A stretch of DNA of 64,000 nucleotides from JBGPHT01 sp041484525 (GCA_041484525.1 JBGPHT010000008.1:27600-91599), one strand, 5' to 3'; positions 46,384 through 54,777 are shown, numbered from the stretch's first letter. Notes: generated by a model not told the origin, from the letters alone. Made by a program: numbers and translations.

Positions 46384-47004
46384 ATGACGTCGTTTACCAT
46401 CGCAACTGACAACAGCATCACTGCCTTCACCGCCGCCGAGCAGGTTCCCGAAGGCCAAGATCGTTTCGCCACCGAAAAGGAGTTCGCCAAGCTCTCCGCC
46501 GACTGGCCCCTCGCCCGCTTCCCCGAGGTTTGGAACGCCTTCGCTGGCGTGCCGCCCTTCGGCGACCTGAAGCCGGTCAAGAAGTTCACGGACCGCAAGA
46601 CGGCGGTCACCCGAATCTGGAAGGCCATCCAGACGCTCGGCGAGGAACTGCTGCGCGCCAGCATCCGCGACGCGGAAGCAAAGTTGAAGGCTTCGCGGAC
46701 ATCGGCGCCAACCGCGCCGCCGCCCACGAACGCGCCGGCCAAGCCCAAGGCGCGCAAGGCAGCCAAGGCCGCCAAGGAAGCCGCCACGCGGCGCCACGCG
46801 CGCGAGGGCAGCAAGAAGGCCATCGTCCTCGACATGCTGAGGCGCGCGGACGGCGCGACGCTCAAGAATATTATGGACGCGACCGACTGGCAGGCCCACA
46901 GCGTCCGCGGCTTCATCTCCGGAGGCTTGGGCAAAAAGATGGGCCTCACCGTCGAATCCTTCAAGCGACCTGATGGCGAGCGCGCCTACCGCATCGGGCA
47001 GTAG
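46384..47004 (+). CDS. DUF3489 protein, copy B (206 aa)
   Basis: The N-terminus (MTSFTIATDNSITAFTAAEQ; WNAFAGVPPFGDLKPVKKFT) is nearly identical to copy A. The Ala/Lys/Arg-rich linker differs (KPKARKAAKAAKEAATRRHA), while the C-terminal DUF3489 domain is again close: KKAIVLDMLRRADGATLKNI, DWQAHSVRGFISGGLGKKMG. Linker divergence between conserved ends is what is expected when composition, not sequence, matters there. It probably binds DNA. Confidence 0.86.
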   Translation: MTSFTIATDNSITAFTAAEQVPEGQDRFATEKEFAKLSADWPLARFPEVWNAFAGVPPFGDLKPVKKFTDRKTAVTRIWKAIQTLGEELLRASIRDAEAKLKASRTSAPTAPPPTNAPAKPKARKAAKAAKEAATRRHAREGSKKAIVLDMLRRADGATLKNIMDATDWQAHSVRGFISGGLGKKMGLTVESFKRPDGERAYRIGQ

Positions 47005-47018
47005 CGCGCCGCACCCCC

Positions 47019-47190
47019 TCACCGCCGCCGGGTCCAACGATCCGGCGGCGGTTCTGCTTCTGTGCCATCAAGAATTCTCAACTCCGCAGACCAGTCCGAG
47101 AGTGCCAGGCACAGGCCATGGAGGTCGGGGTTCCCGGCCCGGATCTCGGCTTCGATCTGAACCCGCTCCCGGCGGCACCGCTCGATTCAT
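47019..47190 (-). pseudogene. Small methyltransferase-associated ORF, start disrupted
   Basis: In the frame after the methyltransferase stop the minus strand reads RRERVQIEAEIRAGNPDLHG then LCLALSDWSAELRILDG, ending at 47019. It is homologous to the small protein after the third methyltransferase (60009-60236: LSDWSAELGILEAE). The overlapping ATG of the stop (ATGA at 47187-47190) leads into a different frame, so one extra base near 47180 seems to separate start and body. Confidence 0.45.
47021..47052 (+). terminator. GC-rich hairpin after DUF3489 copy B
   Basis: ACCGCCGCCGG (47021-47031) pairs with CCGGCGGCGGT (47042-47052). The stem is the same as at 37805-37835. It also lies at the 3' end of the convergent methyltransferase operon and could serve both strands. 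Confidence 0.7.
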
Positions 47191-48473
47191 GCCGCCACCC
47201 CGAGGCGCTCCGCGACGACATCCGCAAACGTCCGGCCATCGGCTTCGAGCGTCGCCGTCTTGCCGCTGAACTCCTGGAACCGCCGGCAAATGACGTCACA
47301 GTACTTCGGTTCCACCTCCACCAGGCGTGCTTGGCGGCCGGATTTCTCGCACGCGATCAGCGTTGCTCCAGCCCCGCCGAAGACATCGAGCACCGTGTCG
47401 CGGCCCTTGCTGCTGTTCCTAATGGCGCGCTCGACCAACTCGACTGGCTTCATCGTTGGGTGGAGGTCGTTGACGTGCGGCTTATTAATAAACCAAACGT
47501 CGCCCTGGTCGCGGGCGCCGCACCAAAAGTGATCCGTGCCTTCCTTCCAGCCGTACAGGATCGGCTCGTACTGCCGCTGATAATCGGATCGGCCCATCGT
47601 GAAAGTGTTCTTCGCCCACACGACGAAAGTGGACCAGTGTCCACCCGCATCGCGGAACACCCGCTGCAACGTGTGGATCTCTGAGGAGGACATGCAGACG
47701 TAGATCGCCCCTTTGGTGACCGCCAGCATGTTCACACAGGCGTCGCGCAGAAACTGCTCGAAGTCGTCGCCGAGGTCGTCGTTCTTGATCGCCCGTGCCC
47801 TCCCACGGAGCTTATCCTTCATCGTCGCCCCGTAGTTCACGTTATACGGCGGATCGGTGAAAGTCATGTCGGCCAAGCCGCCGGCCAGGATTCTCTCGAC
47901 CACATCGAACTGCGTCGAGTCACCACAGAGCAAGCGGTGGTCGCCCATGATCCACACGTCGCCTGGCGCAGACACCACAGCAACCTGCGTCTCGGGGACC
48001 GCGTCTTCGTCGGTCTGGCCCTCGATTGTCTGCTCGCCGCCGGCCAGGATCGTCTCCAGTTCCTCTGCGGAGAACCCGATCAGGTCGAGGTTGAAGCCGT
48101 CCACATCGAGCGACTGCAACTCCACCCGCAACATCTCCGCGTTCCACCCGGCGTTCAATGCGATCTGGTTGTCAGTGATTACGAGGGCCCGGCGTTGCGC
48201 AGGCGTCAGGTCCGCCAGCACGATCACCGGCACCTCAAGCATTTTCAACTTGCGAGCGGCCAATAGGCGCGCGTGCCCGGCGATGATCACGGCGTCGGGA
48301 CCGACGAGAATTGGATTCACGAAGCCGAACTCGGCAATCGATGCCGCGATCTGGGCGATTTGCTCGTCCGAGTGCGTCCTTGAGTTCCTCGCGTACGGAA
48401 TCAGCCGGTCAATCTGCCACTGCTCGATTTGGAGATCGGTCTTCAAGATGCCTTCCTTTGCGGGCCATAGCAT
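47187..48473 (-). CDS. ParB-domain DNA methyltransferase (N6-adenine type by motif)
   Basis: This 428-aa protein has an N-terminal ParB-like domain (IDRLIPYARNSRTHSDEQIA; GPDAVIIAGHARLLAARKLK) and a beta-class methyltransferase with DPPY near residue 207 and the SAM motif VFGGAGATLIACEKSGRQAR near 370. The order DPPY then FxGxG is typical of the beta group, and DPPY points to N6-adenine. The ParB-like domain is probably not a partition protein; in this fusion it may aid DNA binding. No restriction endonuclease gene is adjacent, so it may be an orphan or phage-type methylase. It overlaps the end of the second methyltransferase by 31 bases. A GTG or ATG start further downstream is possible. Confidence 0.9.
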   Translation of the reverse strand: MLWPAKEGILKTDLQIEQWQIDRLIPYARNSRTHSDEQIAQIAASIAEFGFVNPILVGPDAVIIAGHARLLAARKLKMLEVPVIVLADLTPAQRRALVITDNQIALNAGWNAEMLRVELQSLDVDGFNLDLIGFSAEELETILAGGEQTIEGQTDEDAVPETQVAVVSAPGDVWIMGDHRLLCGDSTQFDVVERILAGGLADMTFTDPPYNVNYGATMKDKLRGRARAIKNDDLGDDFEQFLRDACVNMLAVTKGAIYVCMSSSEIHTLQRVFRDAGGHWSTFVVWAKNTFTMGRSDYQRQYEPILYGWKEGTDHFWCGARDQGDVWFINKPHVNDLHPTMKPVELVERAIRNSSKGRDTVLDVFGGAGATLIACEKSGRQARLVEVEPKYCDVICRRFQEFSGKTATLEADGRTFADVVAERLGVAA

Positions 48474-50013
48474 GGATTTGGACCGTGGTGCTTGATCGCG
48501 CCAGAGTCCTGCGCCTTAGGGTTCAATGCCTGCTCTGGATCGACACCGCGCTGCGCTGCCACGTCCGCGAACGAATCACCGGTGGATTCCAACACCCCGT
48601 CGATGCCCAAGTTCATCAGGCGGTGCACGATCACATCGCAATAAGCCGGGCTTATTTCGCAACCGCAGGCTGCTCGGCCAAGCACCTGCGCCGCGGCTAT
48701 CGGCGTTCCCGATCCCATGAAGCAGTCAAAAATGATGTCGCCTGCGTCGGAGAACGCCTTGATGAAGAATTCGACCAGCGCGCGCGGGAAGGGCGCAGAG
48801 TGCGATCCCTGGCTGGATTCTGTCTTGCACTCGATCACGTTGCTCGGGCGGGCCAGTCCTGCGTGCCTGCCCTCCGAATCGTCGGACAGACTATTTCTGC
48901 TGCGCTGCCACGCCTCCTGGTTCTTCCCGCCGTCCGCGGCCGCGCCCCGCGCGCCGGTGCCCAGGAGACCACTCCCGGAGTTCGATTTTGGGTTGTCGGG
49001 CGAATAATCGAAGCAGTCCTCCGACTCGTGACTCACTGCCTCCGCACGGAACTTGATTTGCTGCTGCCGGCAAGAGTGGAACACAGGTTCCCATGCGTTC
49101 TTGAAGCGGTTTTGCCAGCCACCAGGCACGCCATTGTCAGTTTTTCGCCAGCAGAATTCATCCACGAACCGCCAGCCCCATTGCCGCCGGTGTGCCAGTA
49201 CCAGGTCCATCACGTACAGATTCCGCTCCCCCTCGTCGGCGTGCGCTTTGATGTTCAAAAGGTACGATCCGTCCGGCGCCAGCACCGACTCGACGCCTGC
49301 GGCAACAGCACGGAACCACTCCACGTACTCGTCCGGCGGGATCGGCTTAAACCCGCTGGTGGGGTCGTATTCGCGCTGCGTGGCGTACGGCGGCGACGTG
49401 ATCGCCATGTTCGCCTTGGCCCCAGCCATCAACGTCTCGATGACCGCGACATCCCGGCAATCGCCGCAGATCAGCCGGTGACTTCCGATCAACCACACGT
49501 CCCCGGGCAGCGTAACCGGCTGCGCGGGAGGTTCGGGGACGGCTTCCTCCTCGACGTCGGCGGCAGCCTCCGGCTCGGTGCCGGCCAGCAGCACGACGAG
49601 ATCCGCATCGGAGAACCCAACCAGCGACAGGTTAAACCCATCTACCTCGAGCGACGCCACCTGCTCGCGGAGCATCTCGTCGTTCCATCCGGCATTAATT
49701 GCGATCTGGTTGTCCGCGATGATGTACGCCCGCCGTTGGGTCTCGGTGAGATGGTCCAGCACCACAACCGGAACTCCGCGAGGCCCAACTTGCGGGCAGC
49801 CAGGAGGCGACCGTGGCCGGCGATGATACCGTCCATGGAATCGACGAGGATCGGATTTACAAATCCAAACTCCACGATGGAGGCCGCGATCTGCGCTACC
49901 TGTTCCGGAGAGTGGGTCCTGGCGTTCCTCGCGTACGGCACAAGCCGGTCGATCGGCCAGATTTCGATGCGCCGCGCCATCGCGGGCGTTATGGTCGCCG
50001 GAAGTGTTGACAT
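48443..50013 (-). pseudogene. ParB-domain DNA methyltransferase (N4-cytosine type by motif), frameshifted
   Basis: The N-terminal ParB-like part is read from 50013 (IDRLVPYARNARTHSPEQVA; DGIIAGHGRLLAARKLGLAE) and the rest from an ATG at 49765 in another frame. The two join if one G is restored near 49773: the local GAGTTCCGG would become GAGGTTCCGG and give E-V-P-V-V-V-L-D. The methyltransferase has TSPPY near residue 120 of the second frame and FDCFMGSGTPIAAA near 350; SPPY suggests N4-cytosine. The lesion is a single base, so a sequencing error is possible. It overlaps the first methyltransferase downstream. Confidence 0.82.
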
Positions 50014-50175
50014 TGGGTTACGAACTCCGAGAAATGCCCAACCTTACGCGCCCGGGTGCCCCGTGTCGCGCCGTCTGGCTCGGTTGGTCCACCGGCTGCC
50101 TCAGGCGCGCCTGACCGCCACGAAACGCGCCACGCTCGCCAGCGAGGTACCGCCCGCCGATCTGTCTCTTGGCTT

Positions 50176-50520
50176 TCACGCGACCAGACAGTCCGCGACC
50201 ACCTGGAGGAAAACCGCCCGCGTCTTCGGCGGCGCATAAGTCTTCCCATCGCGGCCTCCGCCAAGATGCTTCAGTTCCCAGGCCGGCCCGTGCTCCAGAT
50301 GCTCTTTGAAGCTGTACCTGGTACCCATCATGGAGCTTGCTGAGAGCGGTTTCGGCTCACCCGGTCGGAGGAAGAGAATCGCTCGGGAGATGTGACCCTT
50401 GCGCTGTCGCACCACGCGCGCCACCATTCCCGCCGATTGAAGCCTGGCGAATCGTTGTTCGGAGGCCCAGGCGTACAGACTACCGTCGGCGTGGTAGGCC
50501 GGTATCAAAGCAGCATTCAT
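50176..50520 (-). CDS. Hypothetical protein, 114 aa
   Basis: From the ATG at 50520 the sequence is MNAALIPAYHADGSLYAWAS then EQRFARLQSAGMVARVVRQR, followed by KGHISRAILFLRPGEPKPLS. No family is recognised; the pattern is alpha/beta with a basic region. It lies upstream of the methyltransferases on the same strand and may be the first gene of that operon. A longer frame to 50625 is unlikely. Confidence 0.55.
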   Translation of the reverse strand: MNAALIPAYHADGSLYAWASEQRFARLQSAGMVARVVRQRKGHISRAILFLRPGEPKPLSASSMMGTRYSFKEHLEHGPAWELKHLGGGRDGKTYAPPKTRAVFLQVVADCLVA

Positions 50521-50892
50521 GATTTTTGGACACACGAGGGGCAACGAGGAAAGCTGCGGGAGTGGATTGGCGAGCGTCCCGGCGCTCGGGGAACGCTTCT
50601 GGAGCGTTCTACTGATGCTTATCATTCAGTGCTGTCAGTCGTCAACAGACAAATGATTTCAACGGCGACGAAAGGGTTCTCCGGCGGCGCACTTGTTCCT
50701 GGACCAGATCCTCGCTCACCATTGGCGAAGCGCCGCCGATGTACGTTTTCTGACACTGGATCTTCCAAGGTGTATACTAATCTCGCCGTCCCTTGCGGTT
50801 TGGCCAGGGATCCAGGCCCAGAAGAGTGCTGATCAGGGACTCCGATATCGCTGCTGGATTGATTCACATCTAGGACCTAGGACGACGGGACT
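50521..50892. other. Divergent intergenic region
   Basis: This 372-base stretch separates the methyltransferase operon (minus) from the GreA-like operon (plus). It holds a good promoter for the plus-strand genes (50750-50778) and no convincing gene. Confidence 0.6.
50750..50778 (+). promoter_or_regulatory. Sigma-70-type promoter of the GreA-like operon
   Basis: CTGACA (50750-50755) and TATACT (50773-50778) are separated by exactly 17 bases, close to the -35/-10 consensus. Transcription would start near 50785, leaving about 100 bases of leader before the gene at 50893. Confidence 0.5.
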
Positions 50893-51420
50893 ATGACCAA
50901 GTACTTTACGCGCGAAGGGCTGGAAATGAAGCAGCGGCAAGTAAAAGCGCAAGAAGCCAAGGTGCGAGAGATCGGCAAGGAGGCTGGGGACGAAGCGGGG
51001 CTGAATTGCGATTGGCATGATAATTTCGGGTACGAAGACGCGAAACGCCGACTCGAAATGGAGGCAACCATGCTCGGACAGCTTCGCGAAGACCTCAATG
51101 GTGCCCAAATCCTGACAATAGACGAACAAAACGACAAGGTCGCAATCGGTGTGACCGTCATGGCCCTGATGAGTTCCGACGAGAAGACAATCACTATTGG
51201 AGCGTATGGCGAATCGGACCCCGCGAACGGACTAATTGCTTATACGAGCCCGCTCGGTCGCGCCTTGCTGGGCATGCGGACGGGTGACACGAAGAGGGTG
51301 CAAATCGGAGGAAAGCCCGTAGAGATTGAAGTGCTGGAGATCATGCCGCCCTCGCACATGTATCGAGCGCTTATCTCAAGACTGGTTGAACAGCAGGATC
51401 GGCATCGCAGTCTTAAATGA
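50893..51420 (+). CDS. GreA/GreB-like transcript-cleavage factor
   Basis: The 175-aa protein has an N-terminal coiled coil (residues 8-75) and a C-terminal FKBP-like domain with IGAYGESDPANGLIAYTSPL then GRALLGMRTGDTKRV and PVEIEVLEI, the GreA/B signature. The acidic tip of the coil, which places Mg in the polymerase secondary channel, is present as D40 and D43 in CDWHDNFGYEDAK, with the same spacing as D41/E44 of GreA. It should bind RNA polymerase and either rescue stalled complexes or compete with housekeeping Gre factors. Its place in mobile DNA suggests that it acts for the element. The partner gene overlaps by 4 bases. Confidence 0.85.
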   Translation: MTKYFTREGLEMKQRQVKAQEAKVREIGKEAGDEAGLNCDWHDNFGYEDAKRRLEMEATMLGQLREDLNGAQILTIDEQNDKVAIGVTVMALMSSDEKTITIGAYGESDPANGLIAYTSPLGRALLGMRTGDTKRVQIGGKPVEIEVLEIMPPSHMYRALISRLVEQQDRHRSLK

Positions 51421-51971
51421 TCATGAGGCGGACGCAGCAAATGAATGCTCAGGCTCAGGCAAAACAGACTCCGGCTGCGACTGCTCGACCAGAGTTAAGT
51501 AGCCTGCTCGCCCGCGTTTACGGGACCACAGCGCAGCGTACTGTTGACCTCATTCATCGGTACGCTGACCTCTACTCCTTGCCATCATTCGAGAAGGAGT
51601 GGCCGGTAGATCCTCAGTTTTTCGCGCACTGCACTAAGGCGATAAGCTTCGTGGTAATTGCGCTTTATGACAGCAAGAGAGAATTCTTTCTTGTCTATAG
51701 CTCAAGCCAACTCAGCGCGAATGAAGTTGTGGGGTGGCGATTGATTGGGGGGCCGATTCAGGACTACAAAAGGGAGACGATTGAGGAGGCGGTCAACCGC
51801 ATTGTTAAGAGCGAAGTCGGCATGGAGGTCGCTGAACTTGAGCCTATCGCGACCGTCAGACAACTTTTTAGGTGGGGCGGTAATTCGATTGAACATTATG
51901 GTCTTGCATTCATAGCGCGCGCCGTGGGCGAACTGAAAACTCCGAGGTACAAGGAGTTTAAGGCTCTGTAG
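51417..51971 (+). CDS. Degenerate Nudix-like protein
   Basis: The 184-aa protein starts in the ATGA that ends the GreA-like gene. The region GWRLIGGPIQDYKRETIEEA then VNRIVKSEVGMEVAELEPIA has the shape of a Nudix box, but the catalytic REuxEE is replaced by RIVKSE: the Arg is kept and one of the two final Glu is lost. The fold seems kept, the pyrophosphatase activity doubtful. It may instead bind a nucleotide signal. Coupling to a Gre-type factor is unusual and suggests joint action in a stress or phage context; this is inference. Confidence 0.65.
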   Translation: MIMRRTQQMNAQAQAKQTPAATARPELSSLLARVYGTTAQRTVDLIHRYADLYSLPSFEKEWPVDPQFFAHCTKAISFVVIALYDSKREFFLVYSSSQLSANEVVGWRLIGGPIQDYKRETIEEAVNRIVKSEVGMEVAELEPIATVRQLFRWGGNSIEHYGLAFIARAVGELKTPRYKEFKAL

Positions 51972-52187
51972 CAGAATCTGTGGGCAGGAGAGCTTCTAGG
52001 CAGCGGGGCGTCAACATAAGGAAGAAGTGCGTTTCTGAATTGGGGGCGCTGCCCCCAAACCCCCGGAATTTACCGCTTTGTGGCCAGAATAGTCGTTTTT
52101 GGTTTCGACTACAATACAGGCACTTGAGCGGAGGATAGGGCTCCGCAGGAATGCGACCCGAGCGCCGACTCAAGCGCCGGAATGGCA

Positions 52188-52207
52188 GGGGTGGCTTCGG
52201 CCACCCC
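52188..52207. terminator. 8-bp hairpin with TTCG tetraloop
   Basis: GGGGTGGC (52188-52195) pairs exactly with GCCACCCC (52200-52207) across TTCG. It lies between the Nudix-like gene and the ISL3 fragment and probably marks the end of the operon or part of the IS end. No U-tract follows. Confidence 0.6.
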
Positions 52208-52277
52208 GAATCTCACGTAGAGGTCACCGAACCAAGCAGGAATAGCTGATCGCCATCGGGAGGGATTAATCTGGCTG

Positions 52278-52702
52278 TTGAGAGACAGGGGATTCATCCC
52301 GGCGAGGAGATCAGCTATTCAACTACAGGTTAAGACCATCTTGAATCAGGTGCAACGTTTCGTGGGCTTCGTGTACCGCGAGGTGCGCCTCCAATGCCAC
52401 CCGAACCAACCGCCTTTGATCGAGATCATGCTGGAACCGCATGGCGGCATACACAGGCGCTGTTCACGTTGTCAGCAGCCGGCGCCTGGCTACGACTGCT
52501 TGCCGGAGCGCCGCTGGCTATTTGTGCCCCTGTGGGGAATCACGACCTATTTTTGCTACGCGCCACGGCGCGTGGAGTGCGCCGAGCACGGGGTCGTCGT
52601 CGAGCACATTCCGTGGAGCGACGGTAAACGTCCGGTGACCTGCACCATGATGGGATTCTTAGCGCGCTGGGCGCGACTGCTGAGTTGGCGGGAAACGGCG
52701 CG
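52278..52702 (+). pseudogene. ISL3-family transposase, N-terminal fragment
   Basis: From a TTG start at 52278 the sequence reads LQVKTILNQVQRFVGFVYRE, then RRCSRCQQPAPGYDCLPERR, FVPLWGITTYFCYAPRRVEC and FLARWARLLSWRETAR, the N-terminal zinc-finger region of ISL3 transposases with its Cys pairs. At about 52702 the similarity stops and the strand is shared with a ParB-like fragment in the opposite direction. The DDE catalytic domain is absent, so this is a remnant. Confidence 0.85.
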
Positions 52703-53042
52703 AACCGAAGCGCTGTTCCATCTCCGTCAGCAACCAGCCTTGTTCGAGCGCGCTTTCCTGTGGGCTGAATCGCAGCGACCTCGACAGCAACAGAGCCTCG
52801 GCTTCGCTCATCGCCCAGACCGTGGCCTCGACCGTGTCCCGGCCGAGTTGTTCCAGCGCGGCCACGCGTTTATGGCCGTTGATCACCAGGTAACGTTCGC
52901 GGTTGTCTTGGGAGACGACCACGACGATGGGCGTCTGCTGGCCACTCTCAGCCAGCGACGCCAGCAACCGGCGCTGCCGGAGAGGCTCGCGGACTCGCAG
53001 ATGCTCCCATCGCCGGTCCAGTTGGTGAAACTCCAGTTGCAT
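52703..53042 (-). pseudogene. ParB-like nuclease-domain protein, truncated by the ISL3 fragment
   Basis: From the ATG at 53042 it reads MQLEFHQLDRRWEHLRVREP, LRQRRLLASLAESGQQTPIV, LVINGHKRVAALEQLGRDTV then ALEQGWLLTEMEQRF and stops resembling the family at 52703, where the ISL3 fragment begins. ParB-like proteins of this kind belong to multi-gene insertion sequences. The remainder of the gene is missing. Confidence 0.75.
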
Positions 53043-53487
53043 CGTCGCCTGCTCGGGATTCAGTATGCTTGAAGCCGGAACTGGTCTTTTCCGGCGGCTG
53101 GGGAAGTCTGCCGGAAAGTCCCGTGGGATCAATGAGATACGCCTTGAGGTGGTCTTTCGCAACACGGATGATTAGTGAACCCATAACCCCAATGAAATCA
53201 GCTCCTTGCACTCCGAAGTGGTCTTTCGCGACATCCCAGGGAAGTTGGTTCAATGGCGCCGGCAATCGCAGCGGCTCCGGCGGCTGTTGCGCTTGCGTCG
53301 CGCGCCGGTCAATTCTCCAGGCGATGGCATAGCCTGGGTTCCGGTTGCGCCACTTCGCCTGCGTCTTCTGCCGGCGAGCGGACTGACATTCCGGCGCGTC
53401 GCAGGCCCGTTGCCGGTCTCCTGCTCGCAGACCCGGCCGGAACCACCGGCGGCAGATCCTGCATGGTCTCTTCCGGGCCTCTGGCAT
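52948..53487 (-). CDS. IS-associated small Cys-rich protein
   Basis: The first 110 residues are recognisable from IS-linked genes: RPCRICRRWFRPGLRAGDRQ, RACDAPECQSARRQKTQAKW, RNRNPGYAIAWRIDRRATQA and PWDVAKDHFGVQGADFIGVM. The four Cys probably bind zinc. The frame continues to 52948 with low-complexity Pro/Ser/Ala sequence that overlaps the ParB-like gene; the real end may be earlier, near 53110. It probably belonged to the same element as the ParB-like fragment. Confidence 0.6.
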   Translation of the reverse strand: MPEARKRPCRICRRWFRPGLRAGDRQRACDAPECQSARRQKTQAKWRNRNPGYAIAWRIDRRATQAQQPPEPLRLPAPLNQLPWDVAKDHFGVQGADFIGVMGSLIIRVAKDHLKAYLIDPTGLSGRLPQPPEKTSSGFKHTESRAGDDATGVSPTGPAMGASASPRASPAAPVAGVAG

Positions 53488-53572
53488 CGTGATGATCTAT
53501 CGTTGTCATCACGCGCTGGCGCGGCGGGGTCAACTCAGAACGCCTGGGTCACTTTTGGAGAGCACAGGTGGG

Positions 53573-54046
53573 TCACTTCTCCCGAACGACGAAGACATCG
53601 GCCGGAAATTGGCCGTTGTTACAGTTCTGGCACCAGTAGTAAGGGCGCGAAATCTCCACCTTGCCTACTGCCGTCATGATCGGCTTGGAGCGCTGTTCGT
53701 GGTAGTGCGCCTGGTGGCCACAAGAACAAGGGAGGATCCGCTGGTCCGCCGCCGGGGCGGCGAATCGCAGCAACTCGGTCAAGGCAGTTGCCCCGGCCTG
53801 ATGCATGGCCGAGCGAACCGCCATCTCGATGGCTTCGAGATCGAAATGGCCCGTTTTGCGTCGGGCGCTGAAGATGATGCGCACTAGTTGGTCTAGTTCG
53901 CGGGCGACTTCCTTTTGGATCGTTTGGAACGTTTCGAGCGTTTTTTTTCCTGGGCCGACGGCGGGGTCTCCTCCACCGGCCGCAGTTGGCAAATCTGTTC
54001 GTTGACATCCAACAGTTGATCGCCGAGTTCCCGGAAACGCTGGCAT
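53573..54046 (-). pseudogene. ISKra4-family transposase, N-terminal fragment
   Basis: The frame contains IEMAVRSAMHQAGATALTEL, LRFAAPAADQRILPCSCGHQ and ISRPYYWCQNCNNGQFPADV, typical of the N-terminal zinc region of ISKra4 transposases. It ends with a stop at 53573 just after QFPADV, where the family continues for about 300 residues. The start is uncertain because the family begins near KKTLETFQTIQKE. It overlaps the DUF6788 gene in another frame. Confidence 0.8.
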
Positions 54047-54303
54047 TCGGCGACCTCGCGCTGTGCTTTGGCCAAACTGGCCGGACAGGAGAACGTCTCG
54101 GTAACGGTTTTGCCATTCACCTTGCGGGTCAAGCGATGGTAGGGGCCATGGCCGGGATCACCGGCCTGATGGCAATGACAGTTCGGATTTCCACAACGGC
54201 CCCCCGTTCCGGTAATAGAGCCAGAGCGCATGTCCCCCAACTGGGCGATTTGGGATTGAACGGCGGCGCGACGGCTTTCCAAGTCTGGCAAAGAGTCGGG
54301 CAT
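53893..54303 (-). CDS. DUF6788-type protein of an ISKra4 element
   Basis: This 136-aa protein has GSITGTGGRCGNPNCHCHQA (a zinc-binding CxxxxCxC pattern), followed by GPYHRLTRKVNGKTVTETFS and AECQRFRELGDQLLDVNEQI, and a basic C-terminal tail of repeated KRSKRSKR. Proteins of this type sit before ISKra4 transposases and probably help in DNA recognition. It seems complete, but its partner transposase is truncated. Confidence 0.8.
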   Translation of the reverse strand: MPDSLPDLESRRAAVQSQIAQLGDMRSGSITGTGGRCGNPNCHCHQAGDPGHGPYHRLTRKVNGKTVTETFSCPASLAKAQREVAECQRFRELGDQLLDVNEQICQLRPVEETPPSAQEKKRSKRSKRSKRKSPAN

Positions 54304-54396
54304 GTACAGCCTCCTACAGCCTAGCGTAGCACTACGCTAGGTCAAAGGGCACAAAAAAGGGAAATACGCAGATCGTCACTTACATGTCGCGCACCC

Positions 54397-54594
54397 GTCA
54401 CAGCGCGTCACAGCGCAAAGCCCGTAAGTCTATGATATGATTCTTTGGTAGCGCTAACGGGAGTCGAACCCGACGGCTGGCAGTTCAGGCGAGTCCAGAT
54501 AGGTCTAAGTGGTTGTGTTTTCAGTCCAAGTGGTATTCCGGGATGCTCCGGAACACGGCTACGAACCGTCGACGTCACAACGCAGTCACAGCGC
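54397..54594. repeat. Four GTCACARCGC decamers in two pairs
   Basis: GTCACAGCGC at 54397-54406 and 54407-54416; GTCACAACGC at 54574-54583 and GTCACAGCGC at 54585-54594. The pairs flank the tRNA-3'-like segment at 54446-54474 and lie next to the tyrosine integrase, so they may be arm-type integrase sites. Confidence 0.6.
54446..54474 (-). other. tRNA-3'-end-like segment, candidate attachment site
   Basis: On the minus strand the segment reads GTCGGGTTCGACTCCCG followed by TTAGCGCTACCA, which is a T-arm, an acceptor strand and CCA. The 5' half of a tRNA is not found next to it: the matching AGCGCTA acceptor strand is missing. Tyrosine integrases commonly use tRNA 3' ends, and the integrase gene begins 300 bases away. 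The full tRNA should be at the other end of the element, beyond or outside this window. Confidence 0.5.
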
Positions 54595-54725
54595 AGGGGT
54601 GGTGCGCCCCCGTTTGCGGTCCGTTGGCGCACGTGGCGCAGTAGGTGGCACCGGGTGCGCGCGCATGGACCTCCGGTACGTCAGAATACCGTGGGCGCGC
54701 CCCCGCGCCCCGTGTTCCAAACAGC

Positions 54726-54754
54726 AAAAGCCGCCCGTTTTACGAGCGGCTTTC
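54726..54754 (-). terminator. Rho-independent terminator of the integrase gene
   Basis: AAAGCCGC (54727-54734) pairs with GCGGCTTT (54746-54753), loop 11 bases with further pairing inside. Read on the minus strand, the stem is followed by TTTT. It lies 24 bases beyond the integrase stop. Confidence 0.8.
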
Positions 54755-54777
54755 TATGCCGTGGGAGCGCCAACTTC

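Noticed and set aside
48311..50239. Long plus-strand frame of 642 codons
   Set aside because: It is antisense to two methyltransferases with clear motifs; its sequence is Arg/His-rich without any recognisable domain.
54446..54530. Complete tRNA gene
   Set aside because: T-arm, acceptor strand and CCA are present but the 5' acceptor strand and D-arm are not; an anticodon-like ACTGAAAAC run does not sit in a proper stem.
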